Origin: Antedon mediterranea
Lineage: Eukaryota > Echinodermata > Crinoidea > Comatulida > Antedonidae
Assembly: GCF_964355755.1 (NCBI RefSeq)
Contig: NC_092673.1
Location: 22,575,001-22,639,000 of the forward strand
Direction: 5' to 3'
DNA: 64,000 nt
Part shown: positions 1 through 12,184 of the stretch, in pieces
How positions within the stretch are numbered: the stretch's first letter is position 1
Layout of the letters: each line of letters opens with the position of its first letter
Notes under the pieces: generated by a model
Told to the model about the DNA's origin: nothing
What the model saw: only the letters and a program-made list of their open reading frames with translations
The model's database searches: none
Translations under genes and position numbers: made by a program

Positions 1-1
1 A

Positions 2-628
2 ATTAATCGTGAAAAAATATCTGAAAATCCATGGGCACATTTTGAATCACAATCAGTCAAAGATCATATGGTAGAATTTTTATGTAATATTCGATCTGAA
101 CTCATACGTTATGAATACATAATCGATTATGATATAGTTCATCGTAGCCTAACAATTATAGAAAATGTACTAATCTGTGATAACACAGCATTTAAACTTG
201 GAGATCTCGAAGAATTGGCAATTGCATCATTTTGCCTTGCATTGAAATGTGCTGAACGATACCAATCAAAACACATCATTCCTTATGCATGTGACCGCCT
301 CCGGAATCTTGGCTTTTTTAATCCTAAAAAAATTGTCCAAATAGAATTAAAAATATTACAGATAGTAAACTTTAATATCAATCGTGTCACTTGTCTTGAT
401 TTTATTCACATTTATTGCGATATTGCTATCAGTAAAGCTACAACCAACAACAACAAACGTAGAATAGAAAGAGTGAGACACGAATCTGTCAAATATTTGA
501 TTACAAATAAAATATCACTTACAACAGTAAAGCCATCCGCAATAGCTTACTTAATAATTAACGCAATTCTTGAGAAATTTGAATTACAAGACTCATTCTA
601 TTTTGAGAATAATGACGATAGTTCTTAA
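2..628 (+). CDS. Cyclin-box protein, 3' part (5' incomplete)
   Basis: The frame is open from the window edge to TAA at 626-628, and the first in-window ATG (68) lies inside the domain, so the true start is upstream or in another exon. The residues match the cyclin fold: a DHMVEFLCNI segment resembling the first helix of the cyclin box, then ELAIASFCLALKCAERYQ in the place of the usual LxxxALFIASKYEE helix, then KIVQIELKILQIVNFNIN like the conserved ExxILxxLxFxLxxPT segment, followed by a second, less conserved helical half. Cyclins bind and activate cyclin-dependent kinases, or act in transcription complexes. The canonical MRAILVDWL and KYEE motifs are altered, so this is a divergent or atypical cyclin and the subtype is not assignable. 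An AATAAA at 684-689 could serve as its poly(A) signal. Alternative: an expanded or degenerating paralogue. Confidence 0.72.
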   Translation: MNREKISENPWAHFESQSVKDHMVEFLCNIRSELIRYEYIIDYDIVHRSLTIIENVLICDNTAFKLGDLEELAIASFCLALKCAERYQSKHIIPYACDRLRNLGFFNPKKIVQIELKILQIVNFNINRVTCLDFIHIYCDIAISKATTNNNKRRIERVRHESVKYLITNKISLTTVKPSAIAYLIINAILEKFELQDSFYFENNDDSS

Positions 629-1937
629 ACAAATTAAGTAACCATTTACGTTAAGACAAAACAATTTAAGGGATTAGATCTAGAATAAAGTTATAGGAAT
701 AAGACGATTAAATTGATTAAAGAAAAGCTAAACTAAATAGATTGTCTAAGATGTGCAATATCTAAGTACTAAGGTAATAAATATATAAAATAAGGTTTTA
801 AAAATGTAGATTACTGCAGCACTTGTACTTAAGAAAAACAAAGTAAGATAGGTGATGTGAATTAAAAACAATATTGCTATTGTAACATAATAATGAAAAA
901 AGAGCTCTAAGGAGGATATTAATAATACCAATAATAAATTTAAAATAGATTGTTGATAATAATGATTAAAATAAGTAATTTGTTTCAGTAATATTCCCGT
1001 TATTAAGTTAATGTAAGTTGTTAGTTAGTAAGCAATAAAAAAACAAGGAGGAAAAAACAAAAACAACTTTATTTAATTAGTTTTCAAAACATTTTTTATG
1101 ATATTTAGTTGATATAAGTTTTTAGTTAGTAAGAAATAATATAAAAAAAAATATTGTATTTATTAAAATATTTTCCCTTATTAATTTGGTATATAATAGG
1201 TTTTAGGCCTATATCATTGTATAGTAAATAATTAAAATAAGTAATTTGTTCAATAATCTTAACTTATGTAAGTTAATATAAGTTTTAGCTCGATAAGAAA
1301 TAAAAAAAAAAAAAAAACAAAAAAAAAAACAAAATAAAAAAAAAAACATCCCAGTCTGAAGACGGAGATGCTACCTCATCGTGGTAGACTGGTGTCAACA
1401 TCATTGGTAACCAAACTGGTACCAAGATGGCTAACAGCATCACGCATCTTGTACCATAGTACAATCGCACACTATACCACACATTTGTGCTGTCACGGAT
1501 GTAAGCCACTTATTGATTGTGAAAATATCAAAAATAATTTAATATATAAAAAGTACGTATTATATATTATTGGAAGGATTGCATGACAAAAACAATAAAT
1601 TAATGTGATATAAAGCTCAGGGGTACAGGAATTATAAGTAAGTTTAAGTAAGATTTAATTCGTCACTATGACGAATTATAGGTTATGTGCATTGATTTAA
1701 ATAAAGATAGACCTAATTGAGAATCTTTAATTATATATAATATTATATTATTGGATCTTGCTAACGCAAATACAATAGCCGGTATCACAATCCGATCAAA
1801 GATCCCTCTGTGTATAATATCATAAACCACATTGTTACATAGTAATAAAGACATACGTGACTTTTATCTAAATTTAATTATAAATCATGAGTATGCACTA
1901 AGAAATAACATTGAACAAATAATACGGATAATAAAAA
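629..1937. other. AT-rich non-coding stretch
   Basis: No convincing gene. It holds possible poly(A) signals (684-689 and about 777-782) and an A-rich tract at about 1300-1348. A minus-strand open stretch at about 1340-1509 has a hydrophobic segment and could be an isolated exon or pseudo-exon, but I find no convincing splice pair. Confidence 0.5.
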
Positions 1938-2048
1938 AAAATCTTATTAAGTTTCGTTTCCCAAGGTGAGACTCGATCTCGGTACCTTGAGTGCTGATAT
2001 ATTTCCTTCGTGTATTTACTATGCAGTAACCACTTCGGTGCAGATACA
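1938..2048 (-). mobile_element. tRNA-derived SINE-like fragment
   Basis: Read on the minus strand this contains a CCGAAGTGGTTA segment (about 2026-2038) like a tRNA A box and a GATCGAGTCTC segment (about 1969-1979) like a B box, in the right order and about 60 bp apart. A T-run at 1936-1941, which could end polymerase III transcription, follows. It is too degenerate to fold as a working tRNA. The best reading is a tRNA-related SINE head or an old tRNA pseudogene. Confidence 0.4.
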
Positions 2049-2702
2049 GTAGATTATTGCATACCGCAATGAATTTTCACGCTGCTGCTCTAGCCCGCTA
2101 CGTCACACGAGATGACTCATTCATTAGATGAAATCAAGCAGCAGTATAGTACTACACTTTGACATTTTTGTTAAAATGGAAACTCGACTATAATTTATAG
2201 GTACCACCTGTTGAATCCAAAAACCGGCTGGGAAAAGAGTCTAATGACAAATCCCAAAGCATTTTTTGTATTTATGAGTCCCATGATGTTACTATAATTC
2301 ACTGTCAGATAATCATTGAATTATTATCAAAACAGTCCATTGAAGTTTTTGTTTGTAATAGGATACTTTAAGTATCTAGGCGTGATGAAGTGACCCCCAG
2401 ACTTGACCTTAGCCAATAACAATAAGCGAGCAGCGTTTTTTGTAAGAAATATTCTTGTTTACTATGAGGACATCTTTAAAGATTAAAAAAAATATGACGC
2501 ACTGTCAAAGTATATACTTTTAACTATTTTAAAGAATAAAGTTAATATTAAGTTTATTATTTCGGCCCAAGAAAATGTCATAGTTTGTTTGATTGTCGAA
2601 ATTAATTTTTTTAATTGAATATGCACAATTAATGATGAGTTAATCAACTTTTGTTCTCTTAATTTCATAATAAATCATACATATGATGTATTTTTTTAAA
2701 TG
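2049..2702. other. Non-coding, nothing recognised
   Basis: No supported gene, repeat or RNA was found. The short open frames here lack codon structure or splice context. Confidence 0.5.
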
Positions 2703-2872
2703 TTAAGCGCGCGTACGGATGCGTTATATGCGCTACACCCGTAATTGTATTGCCATATGATGAAAAATGACTTGAAATGTATAAGTACCAAATTTTGTTT
2801 AATTGTGATTCATGCTTATAAAGATATGATTACAAACGTGATTTCGTTAAATCGTGCGTAGACCGCGTAATC
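2703..2872 (+). repeat. Dispersed repeat, copy 1 (AAGCGCGCGTACG ... AGACCGCGTAAT)
   Basis: About 170 bp that recur in inverted orientation at about 44930-45098 with roughly 85-90% identity by eye. Shared blocks include AATTGTATTGCCATATGATG, GTACCAAATTTT and GATTTCGTTAAATCGTGCGT. The second copy lies inside a larger composite repeat, so this may be an isolated fragment of that family. Confidence 0.7.
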
Positions 2873-5049
2873 AAATTAAGTTCATCTTGAAGATAAAACA
2901 GATTTTCAGGTTATTGTTTGTGTTATTAAGATAATGTCATGGTACACGATATGCTAGTTCTTTTCTGTGTTGGTAGCCTGCTGTTCGGTATTTGCGATTT
3001 GCATATTTCCCCTGTGCAAGTGTTTCTCTTCATTTTGTGGAATGGCGTGTGATGAATGATTTGGCCAGGACGGGCGTGGTTTTTCTTAAGAGTTTTACTT
3101 GTTTCAGAATTGTAAGTAATGTGCTTTGACTACTTTTAGTGATTCTAAATTCAGAAATAATACTACCACAGTACAATACCATGATTGTTTGTTATAGTGG
3201 CACTCGTAGTATACTGGCCTACATAATGCTGTGCACAGGCCTACCTTTACACGTCAATATTTTATAATAGCACGAATTTTATGTAATACACGTAACCAAT
3301 TATGAATGTTTAGAGTCAACGTGTTATGTATAACCACTTCATTGGTCCTGTTTCTTCACCGTGTATCGTTCTATGTACTCTGCCATTCCCGACATGGTAT
3401 TAGGGAACCCGGGAAGACAACAATTATGTCCCATGGTCTCTAAATGGATATGATGGTTACACTCTGTGGGTCCGCATTATCATTGATGGATTTATTCATG
3501 GTTTAACGATTCACAAGATATTATGCTTAACATCGTAATTTGCCAATTTTATAGCTGTCAAACTAGAAAGTAATTATTTATTATTATTTCCAACGTCGAT
3601 ATCTACGGGTCATTTTAGACATACAGCGTAAATAATAAAACGATTTAATTTATTTATTTATAAGATATCTAATCATTATCATTATTATTTACAAAGTAAA
3701 AATATATAAAATTCATAGGCCTAATCATATATTTAAAATACTGAGGACCTAAGTATGAGACAGAAAAAAAAACATGACGAAAACGATGTTGTCTTATTCG
3801 TTAATGTGTGCTTTTATTCTGGATTGAACGTCATTCGATATCGTATTCAATAATTACTTGATCCAAATTCAAACCCATTCTTGATTCAAATTAAATTCTT
3901 AAACGAATTTAGATTTCATTATTTGCCAATTATTTAGGGTGGTTTTCCGAATGTGGTGTCAACGCTGAAACACTCACATATCATAGTGAACATTGAAGCT
4001 TAAAGGGTAGCTCCGGTTTTACAATGTTTTTTAATTATAGGATATAAACATTTGCCACAACATTGATAGTAACCCTACTTATTTTCCGATACCGTTGAAG
4101 CATGGAGGTACATTTTTACCTCCATGGTTGAAGCAGATACATGTAATTTTAATTGTATGACATTTTCTGTAAAGTTGACAAGACTGCACATCGATGTAGG
4201 CCTACGCGAAACACTTTCTTGGAATGCGTTCCAATGTAACTTTATTGTATGTATCGAGTCTTTTTGGCGTGTCGGTCAGGAGCTCCCCAAACTATTGTTA
4301 TAGTCCAATGAGCTAGATCTCTCACCAAAGCAGTCCGATTAGGCCTGAAAATCAGCAAAATTCCATCTCATGACTATAAAAAGAGCGCCCTCTCAAATTA
4401 TATAAAAAAGTGAACCACGTTTCCGCGTGGGAATCGTATTAAAATAAATCATTACAGATTAAATTGAAAATTTGAGCAATAAAATTGTGTTACATAAGAA
4501 TGGTAATACAGTTATTACTTACATACAAAATACATTTTGATCAGGTAGTGTATACAATTCATTCGTTTCGCCCAGGGGAGTTAAAATTATCCAACTCTGA
4601 CACGCAATGCACATACTTGTATGATCTTTTACACAGCGGTATTAATTAAAAGAGGAAGTGCAATATTGAACTGTTCAGCATTTTTAATGCGTTTGATCCA
4701 AAAGATTGCCAACCTACATTTACAACGTGTTTCGAATGATGCTAGCCTATGTATTATAAGTATCCTATGAACAAGAGCAGAATTCACTTTACTTATCCAC
4801 ATTTCAGAATTTAGGTTTATTTATATAGAAAGGTTGAGAATATTATAAAATATGTTTTTTGGGGTTTCAGCAGTAACAATAAAGGACATTACTATTCCTA
4901 TATGGTTGAAAGTAGTAATATCGTTGAATAAAAGGCATTTTCGCGTCAGCGTAATATTGGCAAATAAGAAGTAATTTTGTTGACAATTTTCCAATGTTTA
5001 AAATTGAGAAAAAGATTAAGATGAACATAATATAATATTTTAATACAGA
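2873..5049. other. Non-coding, with one short ORF of uncertain meaning
   Basis: No gene is firmly supported. A 37-codon frame at 2939-3052 (+) begins with a short N-region and a hydrophobic core (LVLFCVGSLLFGIC), as a signal peptide would, and has a possible GT donor shortly after. No following exon was found. The rest is AT-rich DNA with several AGGCCTA words. Confidence 0.4.
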
Positions 5050-5267
5050 TACAGTAGAATCTTTCCTTTGGTATACCCATATTCAGGGGACATCTATAAT
5101 AAGGGGAACTCTCCTGTGGAGGTCAATATATGGTTTAAACATTGAGAGAGGTATACAATTAATACCTCAATGGTTTAAACACGGTAACTCCCTCTCTAGA
5201 GGACACTCTATTAAGGGGACATTCTTTTGAGTTCTGAGTGTTCCCCCTTAATAGGATTTGTACTGTA
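5050..5267. mobile_element. Short inverted-repeat element (mariner-like MITE)
   Basis: The left end reads TACAGTAGAATC and the right end, reverse-complemented, TACAGTACAAATCC, each with a TA at the edge as in Tc1/mariner insertions. The inside holds repeated 'attaaggggaca' blocks (about 5098-5110, 5210-5225, 5240-5252) typical of a widespread invertebrate MITE type. No transposase frame is present. It is non-autonomous and somewhat decayed. Confidence 0.55.
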
Positions 5268-6730
5268 TATCTTATTTTCTAATTTGCTAAAATTGTGATT
5301 TCTAGAAAACAAGTTATTATGATAGTCCCCGTAGCCAATCGAACATAATAAATAATGTCCTCAACTTAGTTCATAATATTTTATTCCCCCGCCATATTTT
5401 ATATAATTGTAGAACCGCAGGAAAAAAAAAGCTGTTTTTCAATTATCCAATTATCGTTATGACGTGACTGCACCGTTTAATAGTGCTGCGATAAAATAGT
5501 TTCATTTACCAAAGTTAAGAAATATTGTGCTATAAATTAAAGTTAATAGGAAACAGCGTGATAAATTGCCGGCCATTAACAGCTATAAGTACAAGTATAG
5601 ATAGATGATTCTATTAACAAAGTCATGTAGGGCTGGCATTTTCTGCTTTTAATATAAGCTGGTTGATCGCCCACTTACGTTAACATTAAGAAAATGTCAA
5701 ATGAAAGAAGGCGATTTCTATTTTGTTTATTATTATCCGACCAAATTTAGTTTGACTCGCGCTGTTAAGTTAGGCTTAAAATATACCGCGTCAATCATCC
5801 AAGGTGACCAGTAGCGATGCCAGGATTTATATTTCATTTCAGTGTTAACCATCCAATCCCATCGCTGTGTTTCGGTGGGATGAAATGTAATCGTCTGATA
5901 AATCGCGGAAGGCTACTAGTTTAATAATTCAGGCTCGTGCGTTTACACACGTTGAGGTTTCGTTTCTCAGGTATTGAATGAACGCGTTGCAGTGACAATC
6001 TTTTATCAATTAACAGGTTCATTGGATATTTAACCGTTTCTGTGTATATGACAAGCGTGTATGCGACCTATATACGTGCAGTGAGAACGCATACAATAGT
6101 CTGATATCAGTTTTTTACATCTGGCAATTTTGTCGTCAATGTAGACCTACATCTGTATCAAAGACAATTGATCAAATTGGTATTTATATTTGCTGAATTC
6201 CGACGGTATCGAACCAACATAGTTGTGTTGGTGTTACAAAAATCATTGTATCTTTGGATATTTTGAAATCTAGGTGTACCGCATATAACACGTAAGTTGA
6301 CAAATTAATTTTGTTTTATTTTCCAGTACTCTCGATATACGTAAAATATTTCCATGTAGGCTACTGTACGACGGTTAGCGTTATACAATACCATTTGTTT
6401 TGTTTTATATTTATACAAGAGTTCGAGACTCACTCGATAAAATTGTTCTGAAGGACTATATAACCCATAGGTTCAGTTACACGAAATGACTATGTGCACT
6501 CCTACCGTATAGTACGTCTTTCGAGTATGGGACCATAAGAGAGTGCCTTAATCGGTTAATTATGCACAACATGTGAATGTGAGAAATAGGTCCTGGTTGA
6601 ATCAGAAATTAATTTTGTGGAGTAGGCCCTAATTTAATCGTCACAGTATTCCACTTGAAGAAATCACTCTCACTTTGTCTGAAATGCTTGTCAAAGCTAC
6701 TCTTCTTCTTCTTAAATAAACTAACTAGAG
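5268..6730. other. Non-coding, nothing recognised
   Basis: AT-rich sequence. No exon with convincing splice sites, RNA gene or repeat family was identified. Confidence 0.5.
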
Positions 6731-6835
6731 AAACAACAAGGCCGTACATGGCTGCAATCGCGTGCTCAAATTTGAGTTAGTGTTTGCCGACCGACCGACC
6801 GACCAACCAACCAACCGACCGTAATAGTGAGCTTT
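6731..6835 (-). repeat. Dispersed GGTC-core repeat, copy 1
   Basis: On the minus strand a (GGTC/GGTT)n run is followed by AAACACTAACTCAAATTTGAGC, ACGCGATTGCAGCCATG and GGCCTTGTT. The same order of blocks recurs at 32889-33000 and, split around an interior, at 43706-45441, so this is an interspersed family with an internal tetranucleotide microsatellite. I do not know its class. This copy lacks the left-hand CGCGACTCTATAG end. Confidence 0.7.
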
Positions 6836-9788
6836 ACTAAAAATAGGAACAATGATTTCCAACCTCCTTCCACACTCCCTCAAGTAAATTGTACTTTGAT
6901 GCATTCTTAGCAAACTATACTTCCATCACTTGCAGTTATAAATCGGTTTTTATTATGTTCTTACTCTCTCTTTAAATCGTCACTCAACTAACTATTCTAT
7001 TCTAACTAATCTATAATTTTAAATAACTCCTATAGTATTGAGTTAAATGCATATGTTTCTATTAAACACGAATAGAAAGTAGTACTTCTGCAACATTTGT
7101 CATTATTTTTGTGTCTCTAGAATACATGGTTTACGAGTTCTGAGGAATCAAACATTATCTGAGGTCACAGGTCACATTTCCATACCAAATTTCATGCTTC
7201 TAACCAAATTTGAAGTATCGGCCCTTTTTTTTTAGAGCTAAGGAAACCCACTAACTTTCTCTTTTTTGTCTGTAATCCTTTCCACTCCAATTGGTGGTAT
7301 ACCGTCTTTACTCAATAGGCCTACTACCAATTTATAATGCATTTATCATTTCTGTAGAAACTATAACATATCCGATAATCTATCACTGATTTCAGGTACA
7401 TTTACCACAGAGATAAATGGTTAACATTTTTAAAATCCTTTAATTCTCTCAATTCTGTGTTTTTATTTGAAAAATAACCGTTTCTTTACTAATTATTTTA
7501 TTTATTCATTATTTAGTTTATGACTCATTACCATGGCCCTAATGGTATTTTTTTAGCATATTTAAAATCTTGGTTATCTGGACTTCCTCTTTATTGAAAT
7601 GCCTGTCTCCATCTAACAAATCCTTACTCCTTTAATCGATTCCACTTCCATTGTCTGTTCTCAATACTGCAAAAATATTATTCTTGGAAAAAATGCGTGT
7701 GACGAATTTTAATTCAAGTTAAAACCTTTTAAAATATTATAAATCAATGTATGAAAACAATTAAATAATCTTTCTGTTGTAATGATACTTAAGGTCAGTG
7801 ATTAAAAAAATACATTTATTACCCAGAAGGCACCAGTATACCGAGATGTTCTAACCAAGCGATGTCGTGACATTTAGGCCTATGTTAAAAATCATCGTTA
7901 AGCACACCTTCTTGAAAATGAGCACCAACCCTTGATTAGCTAACCGAATATCGTTACTTCATTTACTTATAATTTGCACAGATCATACTATGAATTCCGT
8001 GATACAGAATCACCCGTGAAACACAAAGGATACTTAACTCTTTCCTGCTTTAACCTAACCCTTCATGAGACAGATGTGAAACACACTGTATTACAGAATT
8101 TACATACGAGACTGGAGAATATGTCCATGTGGACAGAGAATCGGGTGTCTGAAATTACCCTCTGATTAATGATTCGAATCATGGAATGATTGATTACATT
8201 ATTTTTATAGGCCTATGTTAACATTCTTGTACAATCCCCTTTAACGTGTGATGGTAATATTTAAAAACTCCATTGAGCATTGCATCAGTTTTATGTATCC
8301 ATAATGTGATGATCAAGGCAACGAAACAAAATTTTAAAATAATATATTATACGGCATTGCCTTTAAAGTCACACAATTATTGTTTGATATTAGATACACC
8401 AGAAGTACCTATCGATAACACAAACATCTCTGGAGGAGGTATCTACCTGGGCTTTATCAATCAGTAAGCCTACTCACGTGTTACGTAGGCCTATCACGCT
8501 CGAAGATAGATATGTAATCTGAAGAGCTTGCTGATGATATGATTGATGGCTGGAATTATTTTGTGCAACGTATAAAAGAAGCATAGTAATGAGGCTCTGT
8601 AATACATCCCATAAACGTGGTGATAGCCTAATACCTGTCTTTAGTAGTTAGTATGCCTAATGCAACGCATAAGAAATGTGCAGAAATGCCGAATATAGTA
8701 GGCCTAATCTATTCGATTACCAATACAAAATATAAGCCTAATGATACTCTCTTCGCATCTATAATATATATTTAATGTAAATTAAATTATTTATATATTT
8801 CTTTGCATTATTGTACAATATAATGTTATACAATATAATGTGCATTTAATGATCGAAAACCGTATGTAATATTATGTACCGATCATGCTTTCTTCACGCA
8901 CAAATTATACAAGTTCAAAAATCATTACTATAAGATCAATACGATACGCGAGTCTCATTTATTACAGATGTTTGAGAACTTATACTTTTCTTTATTACAA
9001 ACATATTGCTATTACTAGACTGTATTTTGGTGGTTTCATTAATTTAACTCGTAGTTTTGATTATGATATTAACTGCCAATTTGATTATTGGTTTAGCTTG
9101 TTGTGGGCCTAAATCGTGACAAAATAGTAGAAATTTTATTGTGACAGAATAATATTCTGTCCTGTTTGAATTCTAGTAGTAGAACCCTACTGATTTTGTG
9201 TTAAAACAAGGACATATTATACCTTTACTCTGTATGACGTTTTCGATTTATTATTATTGTGGTGAGATTTCGTTTCGTGACGTTATACGTAAATCAACCA
9301 AATAGAATATTGATAACTTATACGCATGCGCAGATAATCATTTGTTACTTTAAAAACTTAAAATATATTGTTTTCTTTTATAATAGTCATTTAAAACGCA
9401 TTATTATGAAGAAATTACCATCGTCCTGTCAGTATAACAAACACGCATTTTATTATACTTAATTTTATCAGGCCTATAGTACTATGCGCTGTTGTTGCAT
9501 CGCCGTTAAATTAATAATACGCATTCCAATTTAATTGCTTTCTGTTTAAATAACTAATCAAAATGAGAGTGTACCTTTAATGAATATATTTACATCGTGG
9601 AGATTCAAAGTAGATACAAACATTAGTTTGAGTATACCCTTTTCTGTCAAATAATCTAATTTTTCAAATCATACAAAAAAGAAAAGAAATCTGTGTTTGA
9701 CGTCAATGTTAGATTACACATTAAATATATATACTTGATTAATACTGGCGCCCATATTTTGAAAGGAAATTGACAAATGCGTTTATTT
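6836..9788. other. Non-coding, nothing recognised
   Basis: About 3 kb of AT-rich DNA. Short frames at 7974-8165, 8273-8467, 8885-9112 and 9259-9462 show no domain, no splice context and no repeat relation. Several TAGGCCTA-type words occur (near 7876, 8207, 8487 and 8700). Confidence 0.5.
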
Positions 9789-9926
9789 AAGCTTGGTTTC
9801 CACTAGGACATGAACATGATGCAAGCGTGTTGACCAATCACAAGCGACAGTTCGAATAATCCATCACTTGTGATTGGTCAACTTACTTACGTTACTTGTG
9901 TTGCGTCTCTAGTAGTGGGAACCAAT
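9789..9926. mobile_element. MITE, GGTTCCCACTA family, copy 1
   Basis: Starts AAGCTTGGTTTCCACTAG and ends AGTAGTGGGAACCAA, an imperfect terminal inverted repeat. The centre holds an inverted pair, TTGACCAATCACAAG and CTTGTGATTGGTCAA, so the element is largely palindromic. Related copies lie at 9971-10056, 14582-14800 and 38279-38373. No coding capacity. Confidence 0.6.
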
Positions 9927-9970
9927 CATTACATGTAGGCATATGCGGAATAAAACTACCTCATGCTTCT

Positions 9971-10056
9971 TAAGCTTAGTTCCCACTAGAACGTCATTTA
10001 TGAGACTGTCTTTTCAAATATTCAACAATAAAATAACGTCAAGGTGGGAATCAGTT
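9971..10056. mobile_element. MITE, GGTTCCCACTA family, copy 2 (short)
   Basis: Starts TAAGCTTAGTTCCCACTAG and ends GTGGGAATCAGTT. It lies 44 bp beyond copy 1 and looks like an internally deleted or divergent member. Confidence 0.4.
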
Positions 10057-10335
10057 CATAAACAATCACAGTGTTTTTTCTTCTTTTTACTAATGTAATT
10101 CTTTGTTTAATCTTGTGTGAACCTTATGCTATTAACTGTAGTCGCCATTTGCTTGAGTACTTTTAGTAATTTTATTGCGGTCACGACCGACGCATTTATT
10201 TTATCTGTTACGTTTAATGTTTTCTTTCATCATTCTGAAACTACAATATATCATTCCGTTATTGATTAATGTTATAACAAACTGACGTGAATTGCATAGG
10301 TAGATCCCTAATGAAAACCTTTCAGCTTTCTAAAG
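10057..10335. other. Non-coding spacer
   Basis: AT-rich DNA between the MITE pair and the 43-bp satellite. Nothing else is seen. Confidence 0.5.
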
Positions 10336-11548
10336 TTTTTGAAAACAGAACTGGAGGTGGTGCTCAAACGGTTTGCCATACGTAAAAACTGAACTAGAAG
10401 TGGTGCTCAATCAGTTTTCCATACGTAAAAACGAACTAGAGGTGATGCTCAAACGGTTTGCCATACGTAAAAACAGAACTGGAGGTGGTGCTCAAACGGT
10501 TTGCCATACATAAACACAGAACTGGAGGTGGTGCTCAAACGGTTTGCCACACGTAAAAACAGAACTGGAGCTGGTGCTCAACGGTTTGTCATATGTAAAA
10601 ATAGAACTGGATATGGTGCTCAAACGGTTTGCCATACGTAAAAACAGAACTAGAGGTGGTACTCAAACGGTTTGCCATACGTAAAAATTAAACTAAACGG
10701 TTTGCCATACGTAAAAAATGAACTAGAGGTGGTGCTCAATCAGTTTTCCATACGTAAAAACGAACTAGAAGTGATGCTCAAATGGTTTGCCATACGTAAA
10801 AACAGAACTGGAGGTGGTGCTCAAACGGTTTGCCATACGTAAAAACAGAACTAGAGGTGGTGCTCAAACGGTTTGCCATACGTAAAAACTGAACTAGAGG
10901 TGGTGCTTAATCAGTTTTCCATACGTAAAAACGAACTAGAGGTGGTGCTCAAACGGTTTTCCATACATAAAAACAGAATTAGAGGTGGTGCTCAAACGTT
11001 TTGCCACACGTAAAAACAGAACTAACTATAGGTGGTGCTCAAACGGTTTGCCATACGTAAAAACAGAACTAGAGGTGGTGCTCAACGGTTTGCCATACAT
11101 AAAAACAGAACTAGAGGTGGTGCTCAAACGGTTTGCCATACGTAAAAACAGAACTAGAGGTGCTGCTAAACAGTTTGCCATACGCAAAAACAGAACTAGA
11201 GGTGGTGCTTAAATGGTTTGCCATATGTAAAAACAGAACTGGAGGTGGTTCTCAACGGTTTGCCATACGTAAAAACAGAACTAGAGGTGGTGCTCAAACG
11301 GTTTGCCATACGCATAAAGTGGCGATGGTGCTCAAAAGGTTTGCCATACGTAAAAACTTGGAGGAGATACAAAACGGGTTTGCCATTCGAAGAACTGGTG
11401 TTGGTGGTGATTTTTTGCATACGTATAACTTGGGAGGTAGTCGTAAACCGGTTTGCCATGCGTAACAATTTATGGTGATCAAACGCTTTGCCACACCTAA
11501 AATATTGGAGGCGATGATCAAAAAGGGTTTGCCAAAAAAATACACAAA
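10336..11548. repeat. Tandem satellite, about 43-bp unit
   Basis: A head-to-tail array of a unit reading approximately GAGGTGGTGCTCAAACGG then TTTGCCATACGTAAAAACAGAACTA. There are about 27 copies, with point changes and small indels. The last units, from about 11310, decay. The unit is not a multiple of three, so the frames running through it on both strands are artefacts of the periodicity. No unique spacers exist, so it is not a CRISPR array. Confidence 0.9.
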
Positions 11549-12001
11549 CATGTTGAGAGCCCGTGTACGTTTAATGATATAGATTTAAACCATACGTTTT
11601 ATTCGTATTGGACTGCAACATGTTACCGGTGAAATTATAGCGAATCGATAAACTAACCATTACACATTGTATTATTTACAATTTTACTATCATTCCATAG
11701 AAAATGCTTCTAAAGTTGATGTTGGTTCAATACATAGCAGGTGCACGATTTATAAGTATTCGTTTTAAGTGCCACCGGCTATGTTCATGTATTAAAGCAA
11801 CGTGATTTTATTTTATCTATTTATATGGTAGTACCACTAATGGTTAACTCTCAAGAAAATTAGATTAGAACCTTGTTATGTGTAAATCGCAGCAGGAAAG
11901 CCATAGATAGAAACCCGCGCTTGTGTGTGGAACAGTGAAAAACATCAGGAAAAGAAATGACGCATTCGGTACATTCTTTATATCATTATTATAAGATCAC
12001 G
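11549..12001. other. Non-coding spacer between satellites
   Basis: No gene or repeat recognised. Confidence 0.5.
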
Positions 12002-12184
12002 CCGTATTTATTCGAATAAACGCCTTGCTTTGAATAAAACGCCTCCCTCGAATATTTTTATATATCTGGGGGAATTTATTTGATTACTACATATTACACG
12101 TTACACCCAAAAAAAAAAAAAAAACGCCTCCCTTGAATAAAAGTCTCCTGAACAATAAACACCCCGGGCGTTTATTCGAATACC
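12002..12184. mobile_element. MITE with GAATAAACGCC inverted ends
   Basis: The left end reads CCGTATTTATTCGAATAAACG and the right end, reverse-complemented, TACGGTATTCGAATAAACGC. Inside are further copies of GAATAAAACGCCTCCCT in both orientations. The right edge abuts or overlaps the next element by a few bases, indicating nested or adjacent insertion. Confidence 0.55.

Noticed and set aside
1340-1509. Minus-strand frame with a hydrophobic segment resembling a membrane exon
   Set aside because: It runs into a poly-T stretch, and no partner exon or good donor was found.
10985-11551. Several overlapping open frames of 75-110 codons on both strands
   Set aside because: They lie wholly inside the 43-bp satellite; the unit length is not divisible by three and the frames simply reflect the repeat.
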